A DNA stretch of 64,000 nt, taken from Chalciporus piperatus. Its lineage: Eukaryota > Basidiomycota > Agaricomycetes > Boletales > Boletaceae. The notes under the pieces were generated by a model. That model saw nothing but the letters and a program-made list of their open reading frames with translations, ran no database searches and was not told where the DNA came from. Position 1 is the first letter of the stretch. Each line of letters starts with the position of its first letter. Below, one piece after another: positions 1-10,449 of the stretch. The position numbers and the translations under genes are program-made. The stretch covers positions 1 through 64,000 of the forward strand of contig JBBPTG010000060.1 in NCBI GenBank assembly GCA_038093975.1, read 5' to 3'.

Positions 1-1913
1 CCATATGCAAGGTGATTAGCACAGATGAATTTATCACTCACCGGATTGCCAAGTTTGATCCAACGCAAGTTCGCCTTCCAAATCCAAACGAGTACGCCTT
101 GAGGTCGTTGTTGATGTTTCCATCAGGTCCTAACCAGCGCTTAGGGATGAACCTTTCGGGGTCGGGGAATACGTCAGGGTCTCGGGCGATGCACCTGAGT
201 TAACATGGAATGATCACTGAGCATATTGCCGACACGCCGACCTTGAGTGCTTGACATCGACTCACCAATGGTTTCCAAACACCGTCGCTCCGGCAGGGAT
301 GCAATAGCCGTTCTGCAGATATACGGTCAGCATCTCCCTCATGCATTATGATCAATGAAAGACGCGCCCAAAAGACATCTTTGGAAGCTCGGCGAGGTGC
401 ACCTGTGCAAGCACGAAGTCAGACTCATATCAGCGGACAAACGTGACGGTGTAAACTGACCGAACGGATTGACCGGTCGCCATCTCAAGGCCTCGAGTAT
501 GAAAGCCTGGAGTTCGGGGAGAGATGCCCATTCCGCAAACGTAGGGGCTGTCCCGGATGTATGAAAGACCAACAAGGAATGGTATCAGATAAACTCACGC
601 GAAACTCGACCCACGACTGAATCCAACTGCGCGTGGACAATTTCTTGAGCTTCGGGGAACCTCGCCGCAGCCATCATGATCGTGGAGATGGCAACCTGCG
701 TCTGTCACCAAAGTCAGAAGACCGGTCATGAATCAGAAGTAACGTCGTTCAAGACACTGACGGTGTCGAAGGCAGCGCCAACTAGAGATCCCAAAAAGAA
801 CGCCGTTTCTTGCTCGCTCAGGTTTCCCTCAGTGACCGTACGAGACATGATCTCCTTTGCCACCGAGTGTGGTCCAGAATCCGACGTCTGATCGGTGTTC
901 GAAGGTGAGAACGCGCGCCGAACGAGGATGTGCTCTTACCATTTGCGATTTATACTGATTCATGATCCCCATGAGCATATGATACTCTTCTTCTCCCCAC
1001 TTCTTCAACTGTCTTCCATACCAGGGAACATATCGAAGAATGGGGAAATGATCGACCTTGTACGCGCCCGGCAGAAGAGCACCCTGAACTATCGGGACCA
1101 TGCGTTTCAAGTGAAGAATATAAGGATCGCTCGTCAACGAAACGGGCGTCGTCTTTCCGTATATCGCTCGGAGAGTGACTGACCCGGAGAAGCTACGAAA
1201 CAGCGTTCAGCATCGCGTCCGATCTACCCACGCGTTCTCACCCACCGCTTGACATGCAGTTGATGAGATTCCGGGTCGTCCAAGAGATCGAGAATGATAT
1301 TCTTCGCAAACGCAGTCTGGTCAGCATCATAAGCCACGGTGGCTTTAGGTTGAAAATGGGAATAAGCGGCTCTATTCATCCAGGTCAGCATCGTTGCCCC
1401 CCCAAAAAAACAAACGAACCATGCACGCACTTTCGGAATCGGCGAAGTCTGTCACATGTGCTGAGGAGCATAAATCGCATTCCCCTACCCAGAATGTCAC
1501 TGCCAGCGACGGAATGAGGTCGGTCTGCGAAAGAGCCGCCTTGTTTTTCCAGGAGCTGAGTTGCCTCCTGTGGCATGGTGATAGTCAGAAATGACGAGTC
1601 TAGCACGGACTGCGTCACGCACGTTGTGACGACCGATGATGACGAGGACGTCGCGGCCCTGTTTCAACGAGATGACAGGGCCGTATTCCTCGATCCATTG
1701 CTGGATTTGCCTTGGTGGGCTGAAAGGAACGACTAAACGTCAGAGACACAATACACGATGCTTCGATGCTCACTATCTCGCATGCGGAGATCCAGGTGGT
1801 CCGGGTGGCAGGAGAGCATGCTTCTGCCTGAGTCGGCTCTTGTCGACATAGTAGAGCGCAGCGGTGACCACGAAAACTAGAGACAGCAGTGAGCGCAAAA
1901 TTAGTCCGTCCAT
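1..1913 (-). CDS. Cytochrome P450 monooxygenase, left palindrome copy (3' end outside window)
   Basis: This is the mirror copy of the P450 at 12323-14460 and belongs to the fungal CYP64-like group often labelled O-methylsterigmatocystin oxidoreductase. It would be a heme monooxygenase anchored in the ER membrane. The start ATG at 1911-1913 is followed by a hydrophobic anchor and a PPGPPG hinge. Exons and introns mirror the right copy, and all coding differences I checked are neutral, so the copy looks intact as far as the window goes. The heme-binding exon (FGFGRRTCVG) ends near base 40, and the last exon, encoding the C terminus, lies beyond base 1. Its upstream region carries the transposon at 2284-3220, so its expression may differ from the right copy. 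Substrate unknown. Confidence 0.85.
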
Positions 1914-2283
1914 CGGTCAAACGTTCGAGACCTGCAGCTGGGACGTCAGGTTGGTAAAATACATACTTGCCTTCCACGAGGGGTATTTAAGGCAGACAGT
2001 GGTTATGAAAAACCAACTCCGCAAAGGAAGCAAATTCACTGCAAAGGAACAGCTTCGTTGAGGATTTGATTAACCTAACCGTCATTAGCTTCCGGAGAAT
2101 TGATCTTGCGCCCTTGGACTGGCTGGATGGTTTGAGAAACAGGATCACTAAAACGGTCGAAACGTTCCATCCCAGAGAGGCCCCGCCCATGTAACCCGTG
2201 TGGGTTCCGACACCCAACTGGAGGCTCGTCCAGGCCGACTTGGAGGCACCGTCCTTACAAATCCATAGATAGATACTCTGTTG

Positions 2284-3220
2284 TATGAGGGACCGTATTG
2301 GACAAAATTATTGACTTTGTTTTGCCAAGTTTTTGGACTTGTAATCACACAGATTTGGACTTCGAGCACGATTCCTTGATTTTGATCCTTGACCTTGATG
2401 CTCCACCTTCCTAAATAGGTGGTTTCTGCGTACGTAATCAAGTGTAAGTATTCAGCGAGGAACATTATCATACACGCCGTACTTCATATGTAGATCGTGT
2501 GGTGGGAGGGAGAGGGTCGCAGGCGAGGTGTCTGCCTTGCGTGACGTCAGGTGGGATGAAGGTAGTCAGAACGCGGTTCTGGCGTTGTGCAAGGTTGTGC
2601 ATGGGTTTATTTGAGGACGAAGACATGTAAGTAGGTATATCGGAACCTCGCTCCGTCTCCCAACTGAATGCGAAGCGCGAGTGAAACACGACGGCCTACT
2701 AGTTTCGCTGCAGCAGTTCTGATCGTGTATAGTGAATCCTGGGATCTCCTGTTCGTTCATGAGGTGGAAAACAAATGTATGATGCGATCTGTACAGAAAA
2801 ACAACGATACGAGTATGGGTCTACAAAGTTCGGAACTGATGGGCTAGCTGGGCCAAAAGAGCACACCGAGTCCTTACTTGTGTAGTGAGTGAGATTCTCC
2901 ATCAGCCGTGACTCTTCCTTGCAGTCCACCTCGATTCCAGATCGTGATGGCTGAGCCGAGGGTCGTCCATCATCCGACGCAGCCGAAGAATGTTGTAGTT
3001 GACCTTGGGTTGACCATGAATCAATATCTGTTCAGTGAGCGAGCGGGGTCTATTAATCAAACCAAATTAGGAAGGTGGAGCATCAAGTCCCAAGTCGAAT
3101 GCGCAAAATTCGAAGTCCAGGTTGCAGGAAGTGAGCGTCAAAAGCAAAGGTATTTGGGACCAAACGCAAGACATCCTGGCAAAATTGCTTGCGCGATTTT
3201 GTCCAGTGCGGTCCCTCAAA
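2284..3220. mobile_element. Non-autonomous DNA transposon with long terminal inverted repeats
   Basis: A 937-bp segment is present in the left palindrome arm and missing from the right arm, where the empty site is intact at about 11951-11957. The ends are inverted repeats: left TGAGGGACCGTATTGGACAA against right (reverse complement) TGAGGGACCGCACTGGACAA. Similarity continues imperfectly inward for about 130-150 bp, including TTGGACTTCGA and CTTGATGCTCCACCTTCCTAA. A direct duplication CTGTTG (CTGTTGT if the next T is counted) flanks the element at 2278-2283 and 3221-3226. No transposase is recognisable inside; only short unrecognised open frames occur. The superfamily is not certain; the 6-7 bp target duplication does not settle it. 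Confidence 0.85.
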
Positions 3221-3419
3221 CTGTTGTCTTCATTCTGGCGAGGCGCAGAGTGGTCCATGTATCGCCGCGATGCTCAGCAAGCTTGCCATGTGAGTCGTCT
3301 CTGAGAACAACACACAAAGGCAACCCAACTACCAAACTCTCACTCCAGGTGTGTCAGGATTAGCACATCGGGCCACGTACGACTTGCGCCTCACCGCAGA
3401 TCAAAAAACCAATGAGGGC

Positions 3420-4440
3420 TCATTTGCGCGATGAGATACTGAAATGACAAACACCTTGACAAGTTCGAGAGCTGCAGTACGTTAGAGTTCGAATACCATA
3501 TGCGTCAACTTCAGCCATTGTTTGGCTCGGGCTTCGGAGTTCCATGCGGGGAAAGCGGGGAAATGATCTCCGACAACTCGACCGAACTAAGAAGGCGCCT
3601 GGACAACTTCCAGGTGTACACATTGAGGAATGCCTCGCACTTATTTTGCCAGGATAACGCTACATGGTGTCTTGGTTGAGGCCGGAAACAACTCGTGCAT
3701 CAGACAGTGCCACTCACCGGCAGCACTCAGTTTTCCCACGCATAGACTTCCCGTGGGGTATTTGTCGTACGAGGACCAGCGAGTACTTACAACGGACAGG
3801 GGATGGCCGGCGTGGACTGCTCTCACTTGATCCGCTAGTGAGCTGCGCCATTTCGGTACATTGCAAATTTGTCGCGATCTCGGGGATATGAAGCCTCTGT
3901 GTGCGATGGACGTCGATGCAAGGGCTTCACGATAGTCAACTTGTGCTGATTGGTACGATCACCACTTCCCTTCCCAACAAGATGTAGCTTTGCGATCACG
4001 GGCTGCTGCGGTGCGGTCCAGGAAGAGAGCATATTGTCCGACTCGAATGTGAGCTATTGTGAGATAGGCACACGCACTCTCTGCTGAACGGGAAGGCTTG
4101 TTAGTGGATGGACGAAAGGCGTACTTACACAGCACGCCAAACCCTGATATAAAAATAATAGAGCGCTTCTAATCATTTAGAACTGAGCTAGACTGTCGAT
4201 TAATATCCGCCCACCGGAGAAACAAACCTAGCCCCAGTTAGCCTTCCCATTGAGGTGGGTGTGAGATGGTGGTCATAACAACTTCAGTCTGCCTATGCGA
4301 GGACCTTGAAGTCAAGTTGAGATAAGTAACTGATGAGACAATCGGCGGCGAGCGCAGACCGTCCGCGGAGTGGTTGCGAACAGTGATTGTACCTATGCTC
4401 CACGAATCGAGAATTGAGAGTGTCAACATGCTAAGAACAC
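3420..4440 (-). other. Unrecognised open segments upstream of the left P450, mirrored in the right arm
   Basis: Short open frames on the minus strand at 3420-3623, 3641-3826 and 3835-4032 are mirrored with few changes at 11352-11758 on the plus strand of the right arm. They could be exons of a small gene sharing its orientation with the P450, but I could not join them into one convincing spliced product and I do not recognise a family. They may equally be a decayed gene or non-coding sequence carried along in the duplication. Confidence 0.2.
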
Positions 4441-4730
4441 ACCTAGAGTCTAACCTGAGCACAAGCTGTACTTGTATTGTGCAACGTGCATCGTGCATCA
4501 TGCCTTACGAATAGCAAAGTCTTTGCCAGTGCGGCAGTGCAAGCGTCTTTGGAAGTCAGCGCTTCAAGCAGTATCAAATCAGTTGTCCCAACCTCAGGCT
4601 GCTCAGCCAACTTGCCTGGATCCACAAGACTTGATCACTCACGGAACCTCGGCGTCCCCGCAGCTTGACGACCCGAAAGTCAAGACTTTGGGTATGTTAC
4701 TCGCAGTTCCCTACGGGCAACTGCATCAGT

Positions 4731-6136
4731 GTAGGCAAATTGTATGACATCAACTTCGACTCATCTTGGGCTCGCATGCGCAGTTTACTCAGAAGCCCGG
4801 CGTCACCAGTTTCTCCGATGATGACCCTCGTCGAGCAGAGAGCTCAGAGCCGTTGGTTGAAGAGGCACGTTCCCACATTAATCGTCAGGCATGGCACGGG
4901 GATGGGTCGAATTGAATTGTTGATGAAATGCCTTTCTGATGTGGCCCTCTCTGCTGTTCTGGCATCTAGATAAAACCGGTGGGTACCGGGGAGCTTCTTG
5001 TCCGATCCTCCGTTCGCGAACAGGCGCACCAAAACTGGGTCTGTGCTGCAGGTTGGCTGCGGGTGCAAGTTGATTGCAAGTGCTATAAGCCCAAACAGGA
5101 GACGTTGTATGACACTCACATCCGAGTCATGGTTACAGTGGCGTTTTCCACCAATATATGCACCACTCGGCCGAAGTACAGGTAGAACGGCGTAGAACCG
5201 ACTCATGACCTGACCTCCGATCTGAGAGTATGCCGGCTGCATATAATGTCTCAATCCAGTAGCACCGAACAATACCGAGTGTATATTCAATGGAACATGA
5301 TACGCTCCGCCTGTGGCCCTGTGCTTCATAACCCCATCGAGGTTTTCACAAATAGCTGGATCACTTGCTATCACAATGCAAGCTAGGAGTTATCGGATGC
5401 CATATCAGGCGGATGCGACGTTAGATGTTGACACTGGAGCCTGGTTAGGCAGGTAGATCGCTTACTTAAAAAATTTACCAAGCCCGACTTTACCACTTGA
5501 GAATTAAATGGGTAGGACTCAGAGTGTTCACACGGGGATATGACTGTTAGGCTGAACGTTGCAACGTTGAACACTGAAGAGTGCCCTCGTCCGATTAACC
5601 CCGGCCACTGGCACACAATTGGTCGAGACTGGGGCATTATGAATCAACGTTGACAAAGATCCACCGTCGACAAAGCCGACTCCATTTTCGCAAAGAAATC
5701 TCCCGTTCAGGATCCGAGTCAATTCTATCAAGAGGTTACGGCTTACCCACCAATGCGTTCCAGTCGCTCCGATAAACCCGAAATTGACTTTGAGTGCGCA
5801 ATGTCAGGTCTTCAGCGCTTCAGCTTCATGTTTGACCTCTTGTTGGTATTTTAGAAGCTGAATGTGGGTGCTAGCAGCGTTCGCCGTCAATAACGCTGAC
5901 GGGCGAATTGTCCGACGAAGATTCAGATTCTGCGGGAGCAAAGTGAGAGCCGCATGGTGACCTCGGCATTAGCCGGCAGACCTTTCGCAAGAAACATGAC
6001 GTCGGGGCAGTCATCCCCACCGTGTCATCACAACCCATTGCACTACTTATAAAGAGCCAGGACAGCGGGGGCGGAACATGTTGAGCCCGTCGATTGTTTC
6101 GCCCTCTCCACGAACGCGGCAAACCGTGACAACGAC
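4731..6136. other. Left part of the palindrome spacer, no supported gene
   Basis: The stretch lies between the left arm and the MFS gene. The longest open frame is on the minus strand at 4844-5374 (first ATG near 5329, about 160 codons). It has no family I recognise, no clear intron structure and ordinary composition, so I do not call it a gene. The last 300 bp should contain the promoter of the transporter at 6137. Confidence 0.4.
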
Positions 6137-8432
6137 ATGGTGAGCCCAGCAAGCATCTCAGAAGGACACGGTGAAATCTCTCCGACCGCAACACTTCATG
6201 GGCACCAAACATTCGTGACACAAGACACCTCGAGGGCCGTCAGTCCAAAAGCAGACGCCGCTCCAGCAGATGAGAAAGACCCGCAGGTACTCATCGTGGA
6301 TTGGGATGGTCCTGACGACCCTCAAAATCCGAAAAAGTAAGTCGAGAGCAACCACATTGCGAAGTTCTGATCCCTCATGTTTTACACACCATTCCTCAAG
6401 CTGGAGCTTTGAGCGAAAGTGGGCTGCAACCGCTATCGTCTCAGGATTCACTTTCATCAGTCCTGTGTCATCCTCCATGGTTGCTCCGGCCACCGATAAA
6501 GTGGCCGCCGAATTTGGGATTCACAGCACGGCAATTATCGCATTTATGACGTCCATATTCGTCCTTGCATATGGTGATTCTGCATTCTGTCAACTCGTGA
6601 TAGGCTGTGTCTCATCTTTAACCCGCAGCCATCGGCCCTTTACTCCTTGGTCCCCTGAGTGAAATTTTCGGACGATCGAGAGTGCTTCAACTGGCGAACT
6701 TATGGTACCTCGGTATGTGGCTACTCCACCAAACCTGTTTTGTGCAATTCATCATGCGCATCATCTAGTGTGGAATCTTGTGTGTGGTTTTGCACAAAAT
6801 GAATCACAGCTGCTTGCGTTCCGGTTTCTCGCGGGGTTAGGCGGAAGTGCTCCGCTCGCGGTATGTCATCCCTTCCAGGTACTTAGTTCCCAAACTGACG
6901 ATGCGTCAGATTGGTGGTGGTGTCCTCGGAGACTGTTGGAGGCCAGAAGAGCGTGGCCAAGCTGTTGCTCTGTATTCACTAGCACCACTACTTGGTCCAG
7001 TGATCGGTCCGATCACTGGGGCTTGGTAGGTTTCAGGTCACTGTTGATCACAGCGACGAGTCTAATCGGGCCTTTAGGATCGCGGAACGTTCGACGTGGA
7101 GATGGGTGGTGCGTCTTGCCGCTTAAACAGCGATTGAATCGAGGGATAAATTGTATCATCTTAGTTTTGGTCCACGAGCATCGTGGATGCAGTGATCCAG
7201 ATATTCGGCCTGTTCTTTCTCCAAGAGAGTAAGTCTTATTGACCACGCTGACATCGACTATTTTATGACATTTCCTTAGCTTATGCGCCACTGCTACTGG
7301 AGAGAAAAGCGGAGCAGATAAGGAAATCGATGGACGAGGAGAAGACATCCTACCGTGAGGTACGGACGATTTTCGACAAGAACACAAATCGTTCGTGAGT
7401 ATGGTTCGCCAGATTCTCGAACCACGCCGACTGTCTGTTGTTAGGTGGAAAGCCATCATGTCCAGGGCTCTGGTCCGACCGTTTGCGCTTTTCGTCCAGG
7501 AACCTATCATCCAGCTCCTTGGCGTGTATATGGCATACCTGTATGGGACGATGTATCGTGAGTGATCAAGCGCGCTATGTCTGGTAACATTTGATGATGA
7601 TACACCCTAGTATTTGTGACAACGATACCATCCATCTTTGGGGGGGTTTATGGACAACCCGTTGGGATTGCTGGGTTACACTATATTGCTCTCGGCATCG
7701 GACTGACAGGAGCTTCGCAAGTAAACGCCAGAACATTGGATAGGGTCTATGTTCATTTCAAAGGCAAGAATGGCGGTGTTGGGAGACCCGAATACCGGCT
7801 GCGTCAGTGTCTATTCCAGGGCTTTTGGGCTCATCCAATGTTTATCTTGACATTTGACTATAGCCGCCATGTTTATTGGAACGGTGCTGTTGCCGATTGG
7901 GCTTCTTATCACTGGTTGGACCGTTCAGGCGCACACACATTGGATTGCGCCCGATATCGTGAGTGTCCTCGGCCGGTTGGGGATATTTAGGTTTGGGTTG
8001 GCTCAAAAAACAACAACAGGGCCTCGCGCTTGTCGGTGCTGGTATTATCATCAACTTCCAATGTATCCAAACGTACGTCGTCGATGCGTTCACACTTCAC
8101 GCTGCGTCTGGTGCGTTCTCTCTCACTTTTGCGTTACCTCTCCGCTTTATTCACCCACATCTTGTATTATGTATAGCGATGGCGGCAGTATCGTGTCTGC
8201 GCTCATTGGCTGGAGCCACCTTCCCCCTATTTGCGCCTGCGATGTACTCTGCGCTGGGGTTTGGGAAAGGGGACACTATCCTCGCTGTGGTGGCCATCAT
8301 GGTTGGTTGCCCTGCGTAAGTCGCTATGCTATACAGGTGGTATTTTTCGCTGATTTCCGGCATCATAGACCATGGGTATTTTGGCATTTCGGGGAAAGGA
8401 TTCGGAATTCCAGCCGTTATGCACAGAAGTGA
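6137..8432 (+). CDS. MFS multidrug/H+ antiporter-type transporter
   Basis: This is a 12-14 helix plasma-membrane exporter of the DHA1-like drug:H+ antiporter group, expected to export small molecules. The start ATG at 6137 opens a hydrophilic N terminus ending in the motif [14 protein letters not shown], which is common in this family just before the first helix. After splicing about ten short introns the chain reads through helix 1 ([17 protein letters not shown]), a motif A-like loop ([13 protein letters not shown]), motif C ([15 protein letters not shown]), the loop [10 protein letters not shown], and a late helix pair ending [16 protein letters not shown]. All junctions I tested keep frame, so it appears intact. 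It sits in the spacer between two inverted P450 copies, which suggests export of a P450 product or a related toxin; that link is inference. Confidence 0.9.
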
Positions 8433-8788
8433 TCGTCTCCGTATAGGACGCTCGGATGCCACCCATTTCGATGGTCAAGAGAGCTTGCCACTGGGCCGTA
8501 CTATATCCCATTCGCGTTGCTTCCTCGCAACTTGGACCTTTGGTGATCCCATGGCGTGCATTGTACATGACGCTTAGACAGGGCTCCCTAGATTCTTACA
8601 ACGGATTACATTGTATATGTAGCAAAAGAGTGTAGGAGGATATACGTAGCAACAAGTATGTATACCGTGAGGGGATAGATCAATACCAGACAAATCATAC
8701 ATCCAAATGCCAATCAGCCTCCCTCCTCGTCCGCTAAATCTCAGTGACGCTCCACGCATATACCAAGTGCCCATTTTATCGAACCATC

Positions 8789-9616
8789 CTAGTTCAAGCC
8801 ACTCAACGCCCGCAACACCTCCTGAGTATCGGGATCATTGATCTCCTTCTCCCATCGCGATTGCCTCTTCTGCTTCGGTGAGGACATCTTCGAGACCCGC
8901 TTAGTTTCCCTCTTGCTCTTCCGCTTGCTCTCAAGCTCCGCCTCAACTTCCAGCTTGCCCTGTGAATCCACCGTTGGTTCGCCCACGAGCGTTATCTCGC
9001 TCGCCCGCTTGCCGTTTCGCAAAAAGTCAAACTGCTGACTCTCCCGCCTGCTATTCCGCCTCAACTCGATCTTGGTCTCCCGCTTGCTAACCCGTTTAGC
9101 ATAGGGTCGTGCGCCCATAGTCGCACGGCGAGGTTTCATTTCATCAACAGAGAGTCCAGACGAAGACTTGGTCCCGGCGAACATGATGGATTTCGAACGG
9201 TTGGTCCGCTGTTTTAGTGGGTTTTCAACGAGCAGCGATGGTTTGGCTGGGGGGGTGGTGAGAAAAGCAGGGGTGGTTCGTGGCTCGACAACTTGAACGG
9301 GGGCGGCGGCGGCGTCATGGTCGATGACGATGATCGGGATCTGTATTTCTGATGCGGACGATCCAGAGTCAGAGTTGTGTGAGGGGGAGGACGAGATGCG
9401 GACGTAGTGTTCGGGGGAGGGCCGGATGATGGTGAGATCGGATGCAAAGGGGTCTGGTGAGCAGGGTGCTTTGAAGGAGGGTGTTACGGTCGACGGTGTC
9501 ACTGGCACTGGCACCTGGGGGGTGGTGGTGTCGGCTGACGAGAGTTGTTGTTTCTCGGTCTTGCGAGAACGGCCTCGCAAGCGGAATATTTTTGGGAGGG
9601 AGAAACGGATGAACAT
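8789..9616 (-). CDS. Hypothetical basic low-complexity protein
   Basis: A single-exon frame of about 275 residues. I choose the ATG at 9616 (MFIRFSLPKIF) rather than non-ATG starts further upstream. The N terminus is basic; the middle is rich in Pro, Ser and Thr; the C-terminal third has repeated Lys/Arg-Glu-Ser motifs (KRVSKRETK, SKRKSKRETKR, VSKMSSPKQKRQSRWEKE) and ends in EVLRALSGLN. It looks like an intrinsically disordered, possibly nuclear protein. No enzyme motif, signal peptide or membrane helix is evident. It converges on the MFS transporter, with 356 bp between their stop codons. The conserved-looking C-terminal end argues for a real gene; function unknown. Confidence 0.6.
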   Translation of the reverse strand: MFIRFSLPKIFRLRGRSRKTEKQQLSSADTTTPQVPVPVTPSTVTPSFKAPCSPDPFASDLTIIRPSPEHYVRISSSPSHNSDSGSSASEIQIPIIVIDHDAAAAPVQVVEPRTTPAFLTTPPAKPSLLVENPLKQRTNRSKSIMFAGTKSSSGLSVDEMKPRRATMGARPYAKRVSKRETKIELRRNSRRESQQFDFLRNGKRASEITLVGEPTVDSQGKLEVEAELESKRKSKRETKRVSKMSSPKQKRQSRWEKEINDPDTQEVLRALSGLN

Positions 9617-10199
9617 GATTGGTTGGTTTGTGCGAAGATTTGTTCTGGTGGGGATGAAAAGGCGGAGACGACCAGCGGAGGCGACCAGCACCTAGGTGAG
9701 AAAATAGGAACAGGAGAAGGGGAGAATGGGAGAAAGGACGAGAGTGTCGGAAGAGAATGAAGATAAAACGGGAGTACTAGTGTTTGCATACTTATATAGC
9801 CTAAAAATAGATCAGCCGTGGGGCAGGCACATATGGACAGATCATATCGGAGATCATCCGTCGGAATTTGATGAGGCCGCTGATGCAACTGAGCCTATCT
9901 CAGGCATTTGAATGACAGCTTGATCAACTCACAGCACTTACACTGCCAGGTTACGCCTCGCAATGACATCTAAGCCACGCTGACAACTCAACTCACAGGA
10001 CGAACGAGCCTCAAAACAACTCGCCGTTTCCGCATAACTATGGAAAGACGGGAATTGTTTTGTTTTTGTGATCAAGCCTGAGGTTTGTCGGTTTCGCGTG
10101 ACGCCTGCGTGTCATGGATAGGATACTCGATCCGTGTTGGGCGTACTGGCAGCATCATAGTGATGATCAAGAGGGCGGCGGAATTTCAATGGACTTGAA
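9617..10199. other. Intergenic, right part of the palindrome spacer
   Basis: No gene seen. It should hold the promoter of the minus-strand gene at 8789-9616. Open frames here are short and unrecognised. Confidence 0.5.
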
Positions 10200-10449
10200 A
10201 CAAATGACTGTCACCAGGCTAATCGAGTCCTCAAAGAAGTTGTTCCTCCAAATCTGAAAGTTGGGACAGGCTAGTCCAGGTCCTGTGCTTGCATCCACCA
10301 ATCAAAATTCTCATACAGTATACGCCTTCGGACTTGGAGAGTCGTCAAGCGATAACGTTACTCGACTGCTTTGCCGAGGTGGTTTTCATAGCCCTGAAAG
10401 ACCCCTCGTGGAAGGTATGCATTTTTCCAACCCGACCTCCCAGCTGCTG
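10200..10449 (+). repeat. Decayed third copy of the P450 promoter region
   Basis: This stretch resembles the P450 upstream region at about 12140-12300 in the same orientation. Matching blocks, in order, are GGCTAATCGAGTCCTCAAAG / GGTTAATCAAATCCTCAACG, then GGTTTTCATA, then ACCCCTCGTGGAAGG and CCAACCCGACCTCCCAGCTG / CCAACCTGACGTCCCAGCTG. Between them is an unrelated piece at about 10261-10335. The copy stops just before the P450 start codon, and exactly there the right palindrome arm begins. Confidence 0.65.
10339..10374. repeat. 36-bp repeat shared with 59559-59594
   Basis: The block beginning GAGTCGTCAAGCGATAACGT recurs 49 kb away at 59559-59594, same orientation, with one mismatch in 36 bp. 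The flanks do not match, so it is a short dispersed piece, perhaps the remnant of a mobile element or of a duplicated promoter. Confidence 0.75.

Larger units (their letters stand above)
1..4730. repeat. Left arm of a large imperfect palindrome
   Basis: This arm reads as the reverse complement of 10450-14240, and it continues past the window start. Base 1 pairs with about base 14240. Paired coordinates sum to about 14236-14240 over the P450 part and to about 15178 further in, the offset being the 943 bp of a transposon plus its target duplication. The P450 part is nearly identical between arms (a few substitutions and a G-run length difference in an intron). The innermost 300 bp, about 4440-4730, has many substitutions and small indels. 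Confidence 0.95.

Noticed and set aside
829..1182. Plus-strand frames opposite the P450 exons, also mirrored in the other arm
   Set aside because: They are shadows of the P450 exons. Conservation between arms simply follows the DNA identity of the palindrome.
4844..5374. 176-codon minus-strand open frame in the palindrome spacer
   Set aside because: It has a non-ATG start, no recognised motif, no intron pattern like its neighbours and no mirrored copy. It is described only as part of the spacer.
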